Shown here: piece after piece, positions 1-6,612 of the stretch
Layout of the letters: each line of letters starts with the position of its first letter
Position numbering within the stretch: the first letter of the stretch is position 1
From: Deltaproteobacteria bacterium
GTDB lineage: Bacteria > Desulfobacterota > Desulfobacteria > Desulfobacterales > Desulfobacteraceae
NCBI GenBank assembly: GCA_019314105.1
Contig: JAFCZY010000090.1
Location: forward strand, 1 to 8,072
Length of the DNA: 8,072 nt
Direction of reading: 5' to 3'
Translations under genes and position numbers: made by a program
The notes under the pieces: generated by a model
The model's database searches: none
The model's input: only the letters and a program-made list of their open reading frames with translations
Told to the model about the DNA's origin: nothing

Positions 1-1250
1 AAAAGGGCTTGCCCGGCGAACCAATTTTGAGATCGAGACTTTTTTGGATGGGGAATCTGCCCTGAAAAGAATGGAGACGGTCCTGTTTGATCTGGTCTTG
101 TGTGATTTAAGGTTGCCCGGGATGGATGGGATGGCAGTCTTAAAAACCATAAAAAAGCGATTTTCACAGACCCAGTTAATCATCATCACAGCTTACGGAT
201 CTGTAGATGTTGCCATTCGTGCCATTCAGGCAGGGGCATTCCATTTTGTTGTCAAACCCATAAAAATTGAGGAATTGACTTCCCTTTCCCTGCGGGCCCT
301 TGAAACCGTTCAATTGGTAAAAGAGACGAAGGTACTGAAAAAAGTGCTTTTTAACCAGTCCCGGAAACAATACCTGATTGGTCACTCCCCGGCCATCCAG
401 GATGTACTGGCGCTGATTAAAAAAGTGTGTTCTCTGAACTGCAATATCCTGATCCAGGGGGAGAGTGGTACGGGAAAGGAATTGGTGGCCCGGGCACTTC
501 ATTTTCTTGGCGTACGAAGGGAAGAGCCGTTCATTGCCTTCAGCTGCGGCGGGTTTACAGATGACCTTATTGCCAATGAGCTTTTCGGACATGAAAAAGG
601 GGCTTTCACCGGCGCCGTGGACACCAAAATCGGATTGCTGGAATCAGCAGACAAGGGTACCATATTCTTAGATGAAATCGGGTTGATGCCTTTAAATATG
701 CAGATGAAACTTTTGAGATTTGTTCAGGAACGAAATTTGATCAGGGTGGGCGGCGTAAAATCCTTTCCGGTGGATGTCCGTTTGATTGCGGCGGGTAACC
801 ATGATCTTTTGCAGGAAGTGGAACAAAAAAATTTCAGAGAAGATCTTTATTACCGTCTGAAAGTGGTATCAATCACCCTTCCGCCGCTTCGGGACAGAAA
901 AGAAGATATCCCTCTATTAATTCAGCATTTTCTGGAACGATAGAACCCGCTGTTTAACAAACAGGTCGTCACCGTGGACAAGGAAGCAATGGCAATCCTG
1001 ATGCAATACCCTTTTCCCGGCAATGTAAGGGAGCTTGAAAATATAATCGAGCGGGCTGTCGCGCTTTCAGACAAGCCCATCATTGGATGCACGGACCTGC
1101 CCGGTGTTGAAATCCTTAGAAGAGATGGAAAAAGACTATATCCAGAGAGTGCTGACTCAAACCGGCCACCATAAGGGTCGGGCATCCGGTATCCTGAAAA
1201 TTCCCCGCACCACTTTATGGCGAAAGATGAAACGGTTCAATCTGGATTGA
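1..1250 (+). pseudogene. Sigma-54-dependent NtrC-family response regulator, 5'-partial and interrupted
   Basis: This encodes a receiver-AAA+-Fis transcription activator that would remodel sigma-54 RNA polymerase at -24/-12 promoters. The frame is open from base 2, so the true start lies off the left edge; the codon at 44 is a TTG inside the receiver, not a start. The phosphoacceptor Asp is the GAT at 104-106. The AAA+ domain has Walker A GESGTGKE (about 458-481), an intact sigma-54 contact loop GAFTGA (599-616), Walker B TIFLDE (about 662-679) and the arginine region FREDLYYRL. At 941-943 an in-frame TAG follows HFLER, yet the same frame continues with normal family sequence (YPFPGNVRELENIIERAV, about 1007-1060). 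Near 1100-1118 the homology moves to another frame (net +1 or -2), which carries SLEEMEKDYIQRVL and the Fis-type helix-turn-helix to TGA at 1248-1250. With two lesions I call it a pseudogene. Sequencing error or recoding are alternatives. A partner histidine kinase may lie upstream. Confidence 0.8.
941..943 (+). other. In-frame amber (TAG) codon in the activator
   Basis: The TAG sits between the AAA+ core and its C-terminal lid helices, at a position where relatives carry ordinary residues. The reading frame remains open and homologous for about 55 codons afterwards. One base change from TAT or TAC (Tyr) would produce it. TAG is also the apparent normal stop of the 1895-3403 and 6641-6922 genes. 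Confidence 0.85.
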
Positions 1251-1333
1251 TTTTTTAATGTTTCAGATTGAAATATTGGTGTAATCGCCTGTCAATGCTT
1301 CATTGTCAGCTTTGTTCATAGCGGCAACCCTCG

Positions 1334-1360
1334 TGTTTTGTTTCAATATGAACCAAAACA
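1334..1360. promoter_or_regulatory. Inverted repeat, candidate activator (UAS) site
   Basis: The dyad has 11-base arms, TGTTTTGTTTC and GAACCAAAACA, with one mismatch and a 5-base AT spacer. Its centre (1347) is about 97 bases upstream of the start site predicted from the -24/-12 element at 1418-1433. That is a typical distance for an enhancer bound by an NtrC-type activator, and such a gene lies just upstream. It could instead be a weak terminator for that gene, but no T-run follows directly. Confidence 0.5.
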
Positions 1361-1386
1361 GATTCTTTCTTTTTCTATAAATACTT

Positions 1387-1399
1387 CAACTCATTGAAA
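1387..1399 (-). promoter_or_regulatory. IHF-like binding site
   Basis: CAACTCATTGAAA matches the reverse complement of the IHF consensus (YAANNNNTTGATW) at all but one fixed position. An AT-rich tract at 1400-1415 lies on the side where high-affinity IHF sites carry theirs. It sits between the dyad and the -24/-12 element, where DNA bending would bring a bound activator to the polymerase. This is a sequence match only. Confidence 0.4.
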
Positions 1400-1400
1400 T

Positions 1401-1406
1401 TATAAT
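1401..1406 (+). promoter_or_regulatory. Possible sigma-70 -10 hexamer (TATAAT)
   Basis: A perfect TATAAT occurs in the AT-rich stretch, but no convincing TTGACA-like box lies 16-18 bases upstream. It could give basal expression of the downstream genes or be chance in AT-rich DNA. Confidence 0.2.
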
Positions 1407-1417
1407 ATTTTTTATCG

Positions 1418-1433
1418 TGGCATGGATTATGTA
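1418..1433 (+). promoter_or_regulatory. Candidate sigma-54 (-24/-12) promoter
   Basis: TGGCATGGATTATGTA aligns with TGGCACGNNNNTTGCA. The -24 half TGGCA and the GG-to-G spacing are intact, but the -12 GC dinucleotide is GT here, so the match is imperfect. The predicted start is near 1444, giving a leader of about 40 bases before the GTG start at 1484. The upstream dyad, the IHF-like site and the adjacent sigma-54 activator gene all support it. Confidence 0.45.
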
Positions 1434-1483
1434 TCTTCAAGTTCCAATACAATAAATATTCCAAACATAAGAAAAGGAAATAG

Positions 1484-1879
1484 GTGAATACGAAAAATAT
1501 ACTCGTTCCCTTTAGCAGGCACAGTTCGGACCTGAAATCTTTATATCATGCCTTTGCCCTGGCTGAGAGGATCAGGGCAAAGATTTTTGTGTTTTTTTTT
1601 AAAAGGGAGAATTCGTCTCAGGAACAGATAACGCCTATAGAAAAAGCATGCCTGGAGATGGTTCACTGTGCCTGTGAAGAAGGAATGTCCGTGTCATTTC
1701 ATATTGCGAATGACCGGTTTGAGGTGGAACTTCTCAATATTATAAAAACGGAATATATTGATCTGATCGTGATGGGTGCCGGGGATACCGAGATGGAATC
1801 AGCCATTAAAAGTATTAAGCTCGGGCTATCCATTCAGATTATTAAAGTAAAGGGAAAAAATAATATTAATTCTATTTAA
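1484..1879 (+). CDS. Universal stress protein (UspA)-like, single domain, 131 aa
   Basis: First gene of the six-gene run. The start is a GTG preceded by AGGA at 1475-1478. The N-terminus (KNILVPFS) is the first beta strand of a Usp fold and follows directly, so an alternative start is unlikely. The second Usp hallmark is a strand near residues 107-113 (DLIVMGA), and a last strand near 126 (IQIIKVKG) fits the usual end of the fold. The G-x2-G-x9-G(S/T) ATP-binding pattern is not intact (GAGDTEMES follows the strand), so ATP binding is doubtful and it may belong to the non-ATP-binding Usp class. A role as a cytoplasmic accessory or stress factor is family-level inference. A run of nine T at 1592-1600 encodes Phe-Phe-Phe and could be prone to slippage. 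The next gene starts 15 bases downstream. Confidence 0.75.
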   Translation: MNTKNILVPFSRHSSDLKSLYHAFALAERIRAKIFVFFFKRENSSQEQITPIEKACLEMVHCACEEGMSVSFHIANDRFEVELLNIIKTEYIDLIVMGAGDTEMESAIKSIKLGLSIQIIKVKGKNNINSI

Positions 1880-1894
1880 CTAAGGTGAAAAAAT

Positions 1895-3403
1895 ATGCCG
1901 ATTGTATTAATATCAAGTTCACCCCATGGTTCGGGCGGGGAACTGGCCCAAAATCTGGCCAAAAAAACGGGATGGCCGCTATACAGCCGTGACCAGGTGG
2001 TGGAAAAAGCCCATGAAACCGGGATCAAGTTAAGCCGGCTTGAGACGTCAATTATCAAGTCTCCTGTCATCAGTGAAAACCTGGCCAGGGAAAAAAACTT
2101 ATACCTTGCTCTGGTAACCAAAACTATTTGCGAAACAGCAAAAAACGGTAACCTAGTTTATTATGGACGGGCAGGGCATCTGCTCTCACCCGGAATTTCA
2201 GGCCTTTTGAGGGTCGGCCTTGGCAGTGCCTTGGAAATGCGCATTGAGCATGCCATGAAACAGCTTAATCTTCCCCAGGAAAAGGCAAGAGATTACCTGG
2301 AGAAACTGGATGAAGATATTAAAAAGTGGATCCATTATGTTCATCGTGAAGATTCTCAAAATCCCTTAGTCTATGATTTGTTTTTAAATTTACAGCACAT
2401 GAGCATTGAAAATGCCACCGCCATTTTATACGAAACCGCACTGCTTCAGGACTTTAAGTTCACGGTTGAAAGCCAACAAAAAATGGATGATAAATGTCTG
2501 GCTGCCAATGCCAAAATTCATCTTGCCGATCATATAGAAACATCGGGAATGGATCTAAGTGTCAGGGCGGTTAACGGAGTGGTAACCGTTACCTATATGC
2601 CCCGGCAGGAAGCGTCTGCAGATCATATTTCCCGGGCACTTGAGGAGCTTTCCGGATGCCGGGAAACGATCTGCACCATGGCGGAAACAAATATCCTGTG
2701 GATACAGGAATCTTTTGATCCCAAGGGTAAGAATTTTGATCAGGTCACTCAATTGGCAAAACGGTGGGGAGCTGCTGTCGAGTTGTTACGGCTGGATTCA
2801 GAAGGTAAGGATCGGTCTCAAATACCCGTTATGATAGAAAATCAAGGCGGCAGTTTATCTCTAAAGACAGATACCGGCGGTGTTGAAGATGATGATGCAG
2901 ACACCGGTTACGATGATAAAGGACTTGCAAGGACTGTGGAAAAATTAGTAGCGCTCGGGCGGTCTGCAGGAGGGTTCCCCATATCCGGTGCCGGTCGGGA
3001 AGTGATTGACGCAGTTAAGGACAATAATAATTATTCTTTGATTGTCCTTGGCAATCTGTTTCTTTCAAAAGGGAATGAAACATCTACCCGTTTGACCCGT
3101 GAGCTGGGTCTGGACCTGAGGGAAAAGCTCAAAGTCCCTGTTATTGCATCAGGAGAACTTCATTCACGTTTTCTTTTTGGAAAAACCCAGGCATTCAAGC
3201 TGCTTGGCTTTATTCTGACTACTGTTTTAATCTACTGGCTGGTATTTACATTTCAAAAACCTATTTTAAATGTTTTGGGAGGCGATCTCCATTCAAAATT
3301 TAAATGGGCCGCGTCCATCGGAGTCGCGCTTTTTGTGCCGGTGGTGGCTTATGTGTACAGTACAGTAACCGGCCTGGTTCTCAAGATTATTGATATAGAT
3401 TAG
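1895..3403 (+). CDS. Cytidylate-kinase-like/BON-like/Usp-like fusion with two C-terminal TM helices, 502 aa
   Basis: A multi-domain protein with ATG preceded by AAGGTGA (1882-1888). Residues 1-190 match the cytidylate-kinase-like family: a P-loop-like PHGSGGELAQNLAKK (10-24), YSRDQ, YYGRAGHLL (89-97), then RIEHAM and YDLFLNL (160-166). Residues about 205-265 resemble a BON domain (DLSVRAVNGVVTVTYMP). An acidic linker follows near 330-341 (EDDDADTGYDD). Residues about 345-420 look like the C-terminal half of a Usp domain (YSLIVLGN, then VPVIASG). Two hydrophobic segments at about 435-453 and 471-496 would anchor it in the inner membrane. Real nucleotide kinases of this type are about 220 residues, so this is a fusion whose substrate cannot be read from sequence. 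The permease gene starts 21 bases downstream in the same frame, so the two products probably meet in the membrane. The TAG stop is noted because readthrough would fuse them. Domain calls beyond the kinase-like part are tentative. Confidence 0.75.
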   Translation: MPIVLISSSPHGSGGELAQNLAKKTGWPLYSRDQVVEKAHETGIKLSRLETSIIKSPVISENLAREKNLYLALVTKTICETAKNGNLVYYGRAGHLLSPGISGLLRVGLGSALEMRIEHAMKQLNLPQEKARDYLEKLDEDIKKWIHYVHREDSQNPLVYDLFLNLQHMSIENATAILYETALLQDFKFTVESQQKMDDKCLAANAKIHLADHIETSGMDLSVRAVNGVVTVTYMPRQEASADHISRALEELSGCRETICTMAETNILWIQESFDPKGKNFDQVTQLAKRWGAAVELLRLDSEGKDRSQIPVMIENQGGSLSLKTDTGGVEDDDADTGYDDKGLARTVEKLVALGRSAGGFPISGAGREVIDAVKDNNNYSLIVLGNLFLSKGNETSTRLTRELGLDLREKLKVPVIASGELHSRFLFGKTQAFKLLGFILTTVLIYWLVFTFQKPILNVLGGDLHSKFKWAASIGVALFVPVVAYVYSTVTGLVLKIIDID

Positions 3404-3424
3404 ACAATTAAAAGAGAGGATTTT

Positions 3425-4540
3425 ATGGAACATCTTATCGTGAATTTTATACATATTGATATGAGTATCGCTTTTCAGGTTGTCCTATTGGGGTTTATCG
3501 GAGGGGTGCTCAGTGGGTTTATCGGCAGCGGCGGTGCCTTTTTCATGACCCCGGGAATGATGAATTTAGGCGTTGAAGGGGTCGTTGCCGTTGCCAGTAA
3601 TATCACCCATAAATTCGGGAAAGCCATGGTGGGATCACATAAACATGGTGAAGCCGGAAATGTAGACAAGAAACTGGCTATATATGTGCTGGGGTCGGCC
3701 GTGGTGGGTATCCAGGTTGCTGTGTTTATCAACAGCCTTTTGTTTAAGGGAGGCACCGGACACGGGGCCTCAAAAGGGGCAGGCGCCAACCTTTATATCA
3801 GTCTTGTGTTTGCTCTGATTTTATCTGTTGTGGCATTGTCCATGTTACGGGATGTCCTTAAAAACAGGGGGAAAGGTGAGGATGATTCCGGTCCGTCCCG
3901 ACAGATTGCCGATGCCCTGGCAAAACTGAACCTGCCGCCCATGATCCATTTCAAGGTTGCCGATGTTACCGTCAGCCTCTGGGTTATTCTGGTGGTGGGT
4001 ATTGCAACCGGGTACCTGGCGGGAACCATAGGGGTTGGCGGGTTTATCGGTGTGCCTGCCATGATATACGTCTTTGGCGTGCCCACGGCTGTTGCCGCCG
4101 GCACGGAGCTGTATCTTGCCATGTTCATGGGTGCTTACGGGGCATTGAGTTATGCCTTCCAGGGGTTTGTGGATATCCGCTTAACCCTGTTGATGTATCT
4201 GGGTTCGCTGGTGGGTATCTATCTGGGTGTTTATGGCGTAAAAGTTGTCAATGAACGGTATATCCGCATGGTGACGAGCTTGATTATCCTTTTGTGTGTC
4301 ATCAGCCGTGCCATTGCCATTCCCATGTATCTGCGCCAGCTGGGTCTGATTGACATGGATCCCGGACTTGACGTTTATTTTAACAATATCAGTAAGTTTT
4401 TTCTCTTTGCCAGCGGTATTACCGGAACGCTGCTAATTTTAATTAATGTGGTCCGGTCGTATCGGCAGCGGCGGAAAATACAAAAGAGTATTCGAGTGGT
4501 TAACTCATCATCAACAAACGTTACCCTGGGGGTAGAATAA
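3425..4540 (+). CDS. TauE/SafE-family anion permease, 371 aa
   Basis: An integral membrane protein of the TauE/SafE (sulfite/organosulfonate exporter) family. The start is ATG with AGAGAGGA at 3413-3420. The two-fold repeat typical of the family is visible: GFIGSGGAFFMTPGMM (31-46) and GTIGVGGFIGVPAMI (200-214), each at the start of a half of about 4 helices. Hydrophobic segments lie roughly at 15-35, 84-105, 122-141, 182-205, 206-225, 228-246, 253-273, 282-300 and 323-343. Between the halves is a hydrophilic loop (about 142-180), and the C-terminus ends in a basic then polar tail (346-371), probably cytoplasmic. A histidine-containing stretch THKFGKAMVGSHKHGEAG (61-78) follows the first repeat motif. 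At 371 residues it is longer than many family members (about 250-300). In a sulfate reducer, sulfite, sulfonate or a similar oxyanion is a reasonable substrate, but the substrate is not determined by the sequence. Confidence 0.88.
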   Translation: MEHLIVNFIHIDMSIAFQVVLLGFIGGVLSGFIGSGGAFFMTPGMMNLGVEGVVAVASNITHKFGKAMVGSHKHGEAGNVDKKLAIYVLGSAVVGIQVAVFINSLLFKGGTGHGASKGAGANLYISLVFALILSVVALSMLRDVLKNRGKGEDDSGPSRQIADALAKLNLPPMIHFKVADVTVSLWVILVVGIATGYLAGTIGVGGFIGVPAMIYVFGVPTAVAAGTELYLAMFMGAYGALSYAFQGFVDIRLTLLMYLGSLVGIYLGVYGVKVVNERYIRMVTSLIILLCVISRAIAIPMYLRQLGLIDMDPGLDVYFNNISKFFLFASGITGTLLILINVVRSYRQRRKIQKSIRVVNSSSTNVTLGVE

Positions 4541-4557
4541 AAAAAAGGAGATAAACC

Positions 4558-4938
4558 GTGCCAATTCAAATACTAGTTCTGGATGACGAGAAAATCGTGG
4601 GGGAACGCTTAAAAGCGTCCCTTGAAAAAGAAGGTCACACACTTGAAATTTTTATTAATCCAGTTGCCGCCTTGAATCGGATCAAGGAAAAAGTTTTTGA
4701 TGTGGTGGTTACAGATATCCGGATGGATGACGTGGACGGAATACAGGTTCTAGAAGAAGTCAGGAAAAAAAGTCAAAAAACAAAGGTGATTATGATTACC
4801 GGATATGCAACCTTGGAGGTTGCAAGGGAGTCCTTGACTAAAGGGGCCTTTGATTTTATAGCAAAGCCGTTCAAGTTAAAGGAAATCCGCGGGGCCATTC
4901 AAAAGGCTGAAGATGCGTTGCAGGCGGAAGAAAATTAA
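4558..4938 (+). CDS. Stand-alone CheY-like receiver (response regulator), 126 aa
   Basis: A single receiver domain with no output domain. The acidic pair D9-D10, phosphoacceptor D53 (VVVTDIRM), switch Thr81 (IMITGYA) and Lys103 (AKPF) are all present, so it should accept phosphate from a histidine kinase. The start is GTG, with AAGGAG at 4545-4550 and a 7-base spacer, 17 bases after the permease gene. The receiver resembles those of NtrC-type regulators (GYATLEVARESLTKGAFDFIAKPFK) more than classical chemotaxis CheY. With no DNA-binding region it must act through protein contact, as a phosphorelay intermediate or by binding a neighbour such as the permease tail or a Usp protein. No kinase is encoded in the window. 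One may lie upstream beside the interrupted activator. Confidence 0.92.
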   Translation: MPIQILVLDDEKIVGERLKASLEKEGHTLEIFINPVAALNRIKEKVFDVVVTDIRMDDVDGIQVLEEVRKKSQKTKVIMITGYATLEVARESLTKGAFDFIAKPFKLKEIRGAIQKAEDALQAEEN

Positions 4939-4972
4939 ATCCCCTTGATTAAAGGACAGGAGAACTTTAATT

Positions 4973-5779
4973 ATGCAAGATGTATTGATTTCACTACAGC
5001 CGGATCTGGCCTCCAGTATTGCCATTCGTTATGCCTGCCGGTTGGAAAAATTAGTCCGGTTTACTATGCAGGTGATTCATATCCCGAATATGGATGAAAC
5101 CGGGCATTCGCACGGCAGCGGATGGGTGCATGAAACATGGGAAAATGCAATTGTTCAGCAGGCAAGAGAAGACATTGCAAAGCTGGTACAAAAAGAATTT
5201 TTTCATTATAGTACCGTTGAACCCAAGATTATACCGGGAGAAAGGGATCTGGTGATTCTTGAGGAAATACGTCAAAAAAAGTATGATCTCTTCATTGAAG
5301 GGCTTCTTCATTCTTTTGAACCGGACCGGTTTTTCCAAAAGCTTGATTCAATGCTTTATAGAAGCCTGCCTTGTCCGGCACTCCTGGTGAAAAATCTGGT
5401 GGTTCTGGATCGGGGAATACAAATTGTTGGAACCCCGGATACGATTCCATCTTTACTCCTCTGGTTTTTTAAGATCTTTAACAATCTGCCGGCAGATCCG
5501 GATATTTTTGTGTGTCATTTTGAAACATCATGGGAAGAGGCTGTATTTATGGAGAATGATGCAGCCTTAATTTCAGATATTGAAAATGATTTTTTAAAAC
5601 GGGGGAAAACCGTTGGCAAGATCAAAACGGTAAAAGGATCTCCGGACGGGCTTGCTTTACTTGTAAGGGATCATGCACTGGTTATATCTGCTTACCCGCA
5701 AAGTCAGAGCTATATGGCACAACTGCTCAGTATGTCTCCTTGTCCGATCCTGTTTTGTCCGGAATTTAAAATAGATTAA
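4973..5779 (+). CDS. Tandem Usp-like protein, 268 aa, diverged
   Basis: Two diverged Usp-like halves. The first (1-140) starts with strand QDVLISLQ, has a GERD segment where Usp proteins carry their pre-helix loop, then YDLFIEG (104-110) in place of the usual DLIVMG, and ends with CPALLVKN (134-141). The second half (about 146-268) runs from GIQIVGTPD through DIFVCHF to HALVISAYPQ and CPILFCPE. In both halves the last strand keeps the Usp-type SLPCPALLV or MSPCPILF pattern. The Gly-rich ATP-binding loop is missing in both, so nucleotide binding is doubtful. Soluble, with no signal peptide. The start is ATG with AGGAG at 4958-4962. The gene follows the receiver by 34 bases and precedes another tandem Usp-like gene by 14 bases. 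Its role is unknown. Family assignment rests on strand patterns and operon context. Confidence 0.65.
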   Translation: MQDVLISLQPDLASSIAIRYACRLEKLVRFTMQVIHIPNMDETGHSHGSGWVHETWENAIVQQAREDIAKLVQKEFFHYSTVEPKIIPGERDLVILEEIRQKKYDLFIEGLLHSFEPDRFFQKLDSMLYRSLPCPALLVKNLVVLDRGIQIVGTPDTIPSLLLWFFKIFNNLPADPDIFVCHFETSWEEAVFMENDAALISDIENDFLKRGKTVGKIKTVKGSPDGLALLVRDHALVISAYPQSQSYMAQLLSMSPCPILFCPEFKID

Positions 5780-5784
5780 AGTAT

Positions 5785-5791
5785 GAGGTGA
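5785..5791 (+). promoter_or_regulatory. Ribosome binding site that favours the ATG at 5794
   Basis: GAGGTGA is a strong Shine-Dalgarno match and lies 5 bases (GAGG to ATG) before the ATG at 5794. The in-frame GTG at 5788 is part of this motif and has no such site of its own, so the longer start is less likely. Confidence 0.65.
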
Positions 5792-5793
5792 AT

Positions 5794-6597
5794 ATGAGAA
5801 TTCTTTTTGCAGCAGATGAACATTCGTACAGTACAGATGCATTACCCCAGGTGGCACGGCTTGGAGAAAACACATGGGCGGATATTACACTTTTAGGTGT
5901 TTCAAATCAATCAAAGGCCATGGCGGATATAGTTAACACTTATTACAAAAAGCTTTCAGAATATTTTGATCCGAAATTGTCTCCTTATCAGCAATCCCGG
6001 TCTGAGGGCAATATGAAAACCGGGATTCACAAACAGATCACTACCCGGATAAGGAGAGGCAACCCTTCAAGGGAAATACTTGAAGAAGCGAAAAAAGCTG
6101 AATGTGACCTTATTGTTATCGGGTGTAGCACCCAAAAGGATTATACATGGAAGGATGCCGGGGACGTCCCTTTAAAGGTGGCAAAGGATGCCGATTGTTC
6201 TGTTCTGGTAATCAAAGAAGATAAAAAAATAAACAAAATGCTTTGCTGTCTGGATCATGACAATATCAGCCAGGAATCCCTGGAAATGGTCAGCCAGATG
6301 ATCACCCTTTTCCATGCAGATCTGGATATTGTGGTATTGACAGACAGTGAAGATGTGCAGGGGAAAATTGAAAAGAAACTGTCCTGGTTGATCGACTACT
6401 ATTCGACCAGAGATATTTTTCCATGTATTGAACTGGTAAAATTGACGAATCTTGAAACCTTTGTTTCCCGGAAGGTTCGATGGGGATTGATGGCCATGTG
6501 GATGGGAAAAAAATCAATTCTGGAAAGGGTTTTTCCCAGCAGTAAAGTGTCCCGGCTTTTAAAGGCAAACGAGTCTTCGGTATTGTTATTACGGTAA
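5794..6597 (+). CDS. Tandem Usp-like protein, 267 aa
   Basis: Last gene of the run. The first half is a recognisable Usp domain: MRILFAADEHSYSTDAL (1-17), then RRGNPSREILEEAKK (87-101), CDLIVIGCSTQ (104-114) and CSVLVIKED (135-143). The second half (about 147-267) starts KMLCCLDHDNISQESLEM, has a strand at DLDIVVLTD (176-184) and ends with KANESSVLLLR, which matches a final Usp strand. The first half keeps DLIVIG but CSTQKDY replaces the Gly-rich loop, so ATP binding is uncertain. The second half has a segment WGLMAMWMGKKSILERVFPSS where Usp proteins have the GS...LLGSVS loop. The ATG start at 5794 is chosen from the ribosome binding site; an in-frame GTG lies 6 bases upstream. The stop is 16 bases before a terminator, which closes the transcription unit. 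Its biological role is not known. Confidence 0.72.
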   Translation: MRILFAADEHSYSTDALPQVARLGENTWADITLLGVSNQSKAMADIVNTYYKKLSEYFDPKLSPYQQSRSEGNMKTGIHKQITTRIRRGNPSREILEEAKKAECDLIVIGCSTQKDYTWKDAGDVPLKVAKDADCSVLVIKEDKKINKMLCCLDHDNISQESLEMVSQMITLFHADLDIVVLTDSEDVQGKIEKKLSWLIDYYSTRDIFPCIELVKLTNLETFVSRKVRWGLMAMWMGKKSILERVFPSSKVSRLLKANESSVLLLR

Positions 6598-6612
6598 TTA
6601 TTCAAATATAGG

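Noticed and set aside
974..1174. Short + strand reading frame that could be called a separate 66-aa gene
   Set aside because: It is the same frame as the activator, continuing after the TAG with AAA+ lid sequence, and its last 18 or so codons are out of frame with the family.
1257..1277. Hairpin after the activator gene as its terminator
   Set aside because: The stem is AT-only around a 3-base loop and no T-run follows it, so termination is not supported.
1263..1319. 18-residue minus-strand frame in the control region, with a weak GAGGG upstream
   Set aside because: It is too short, has no recognisable motif, and lies in non-coding DNA next to the dyads; chance is the simpler explanation.
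3475..4128. Two long minus-strand open frames opposite the permease gene
   Set aside because: Their products are Pro/Thr/Ala-rich, have no recognisable domain, and mirror the hydrophobic codon pattern of the permease on the other strand.
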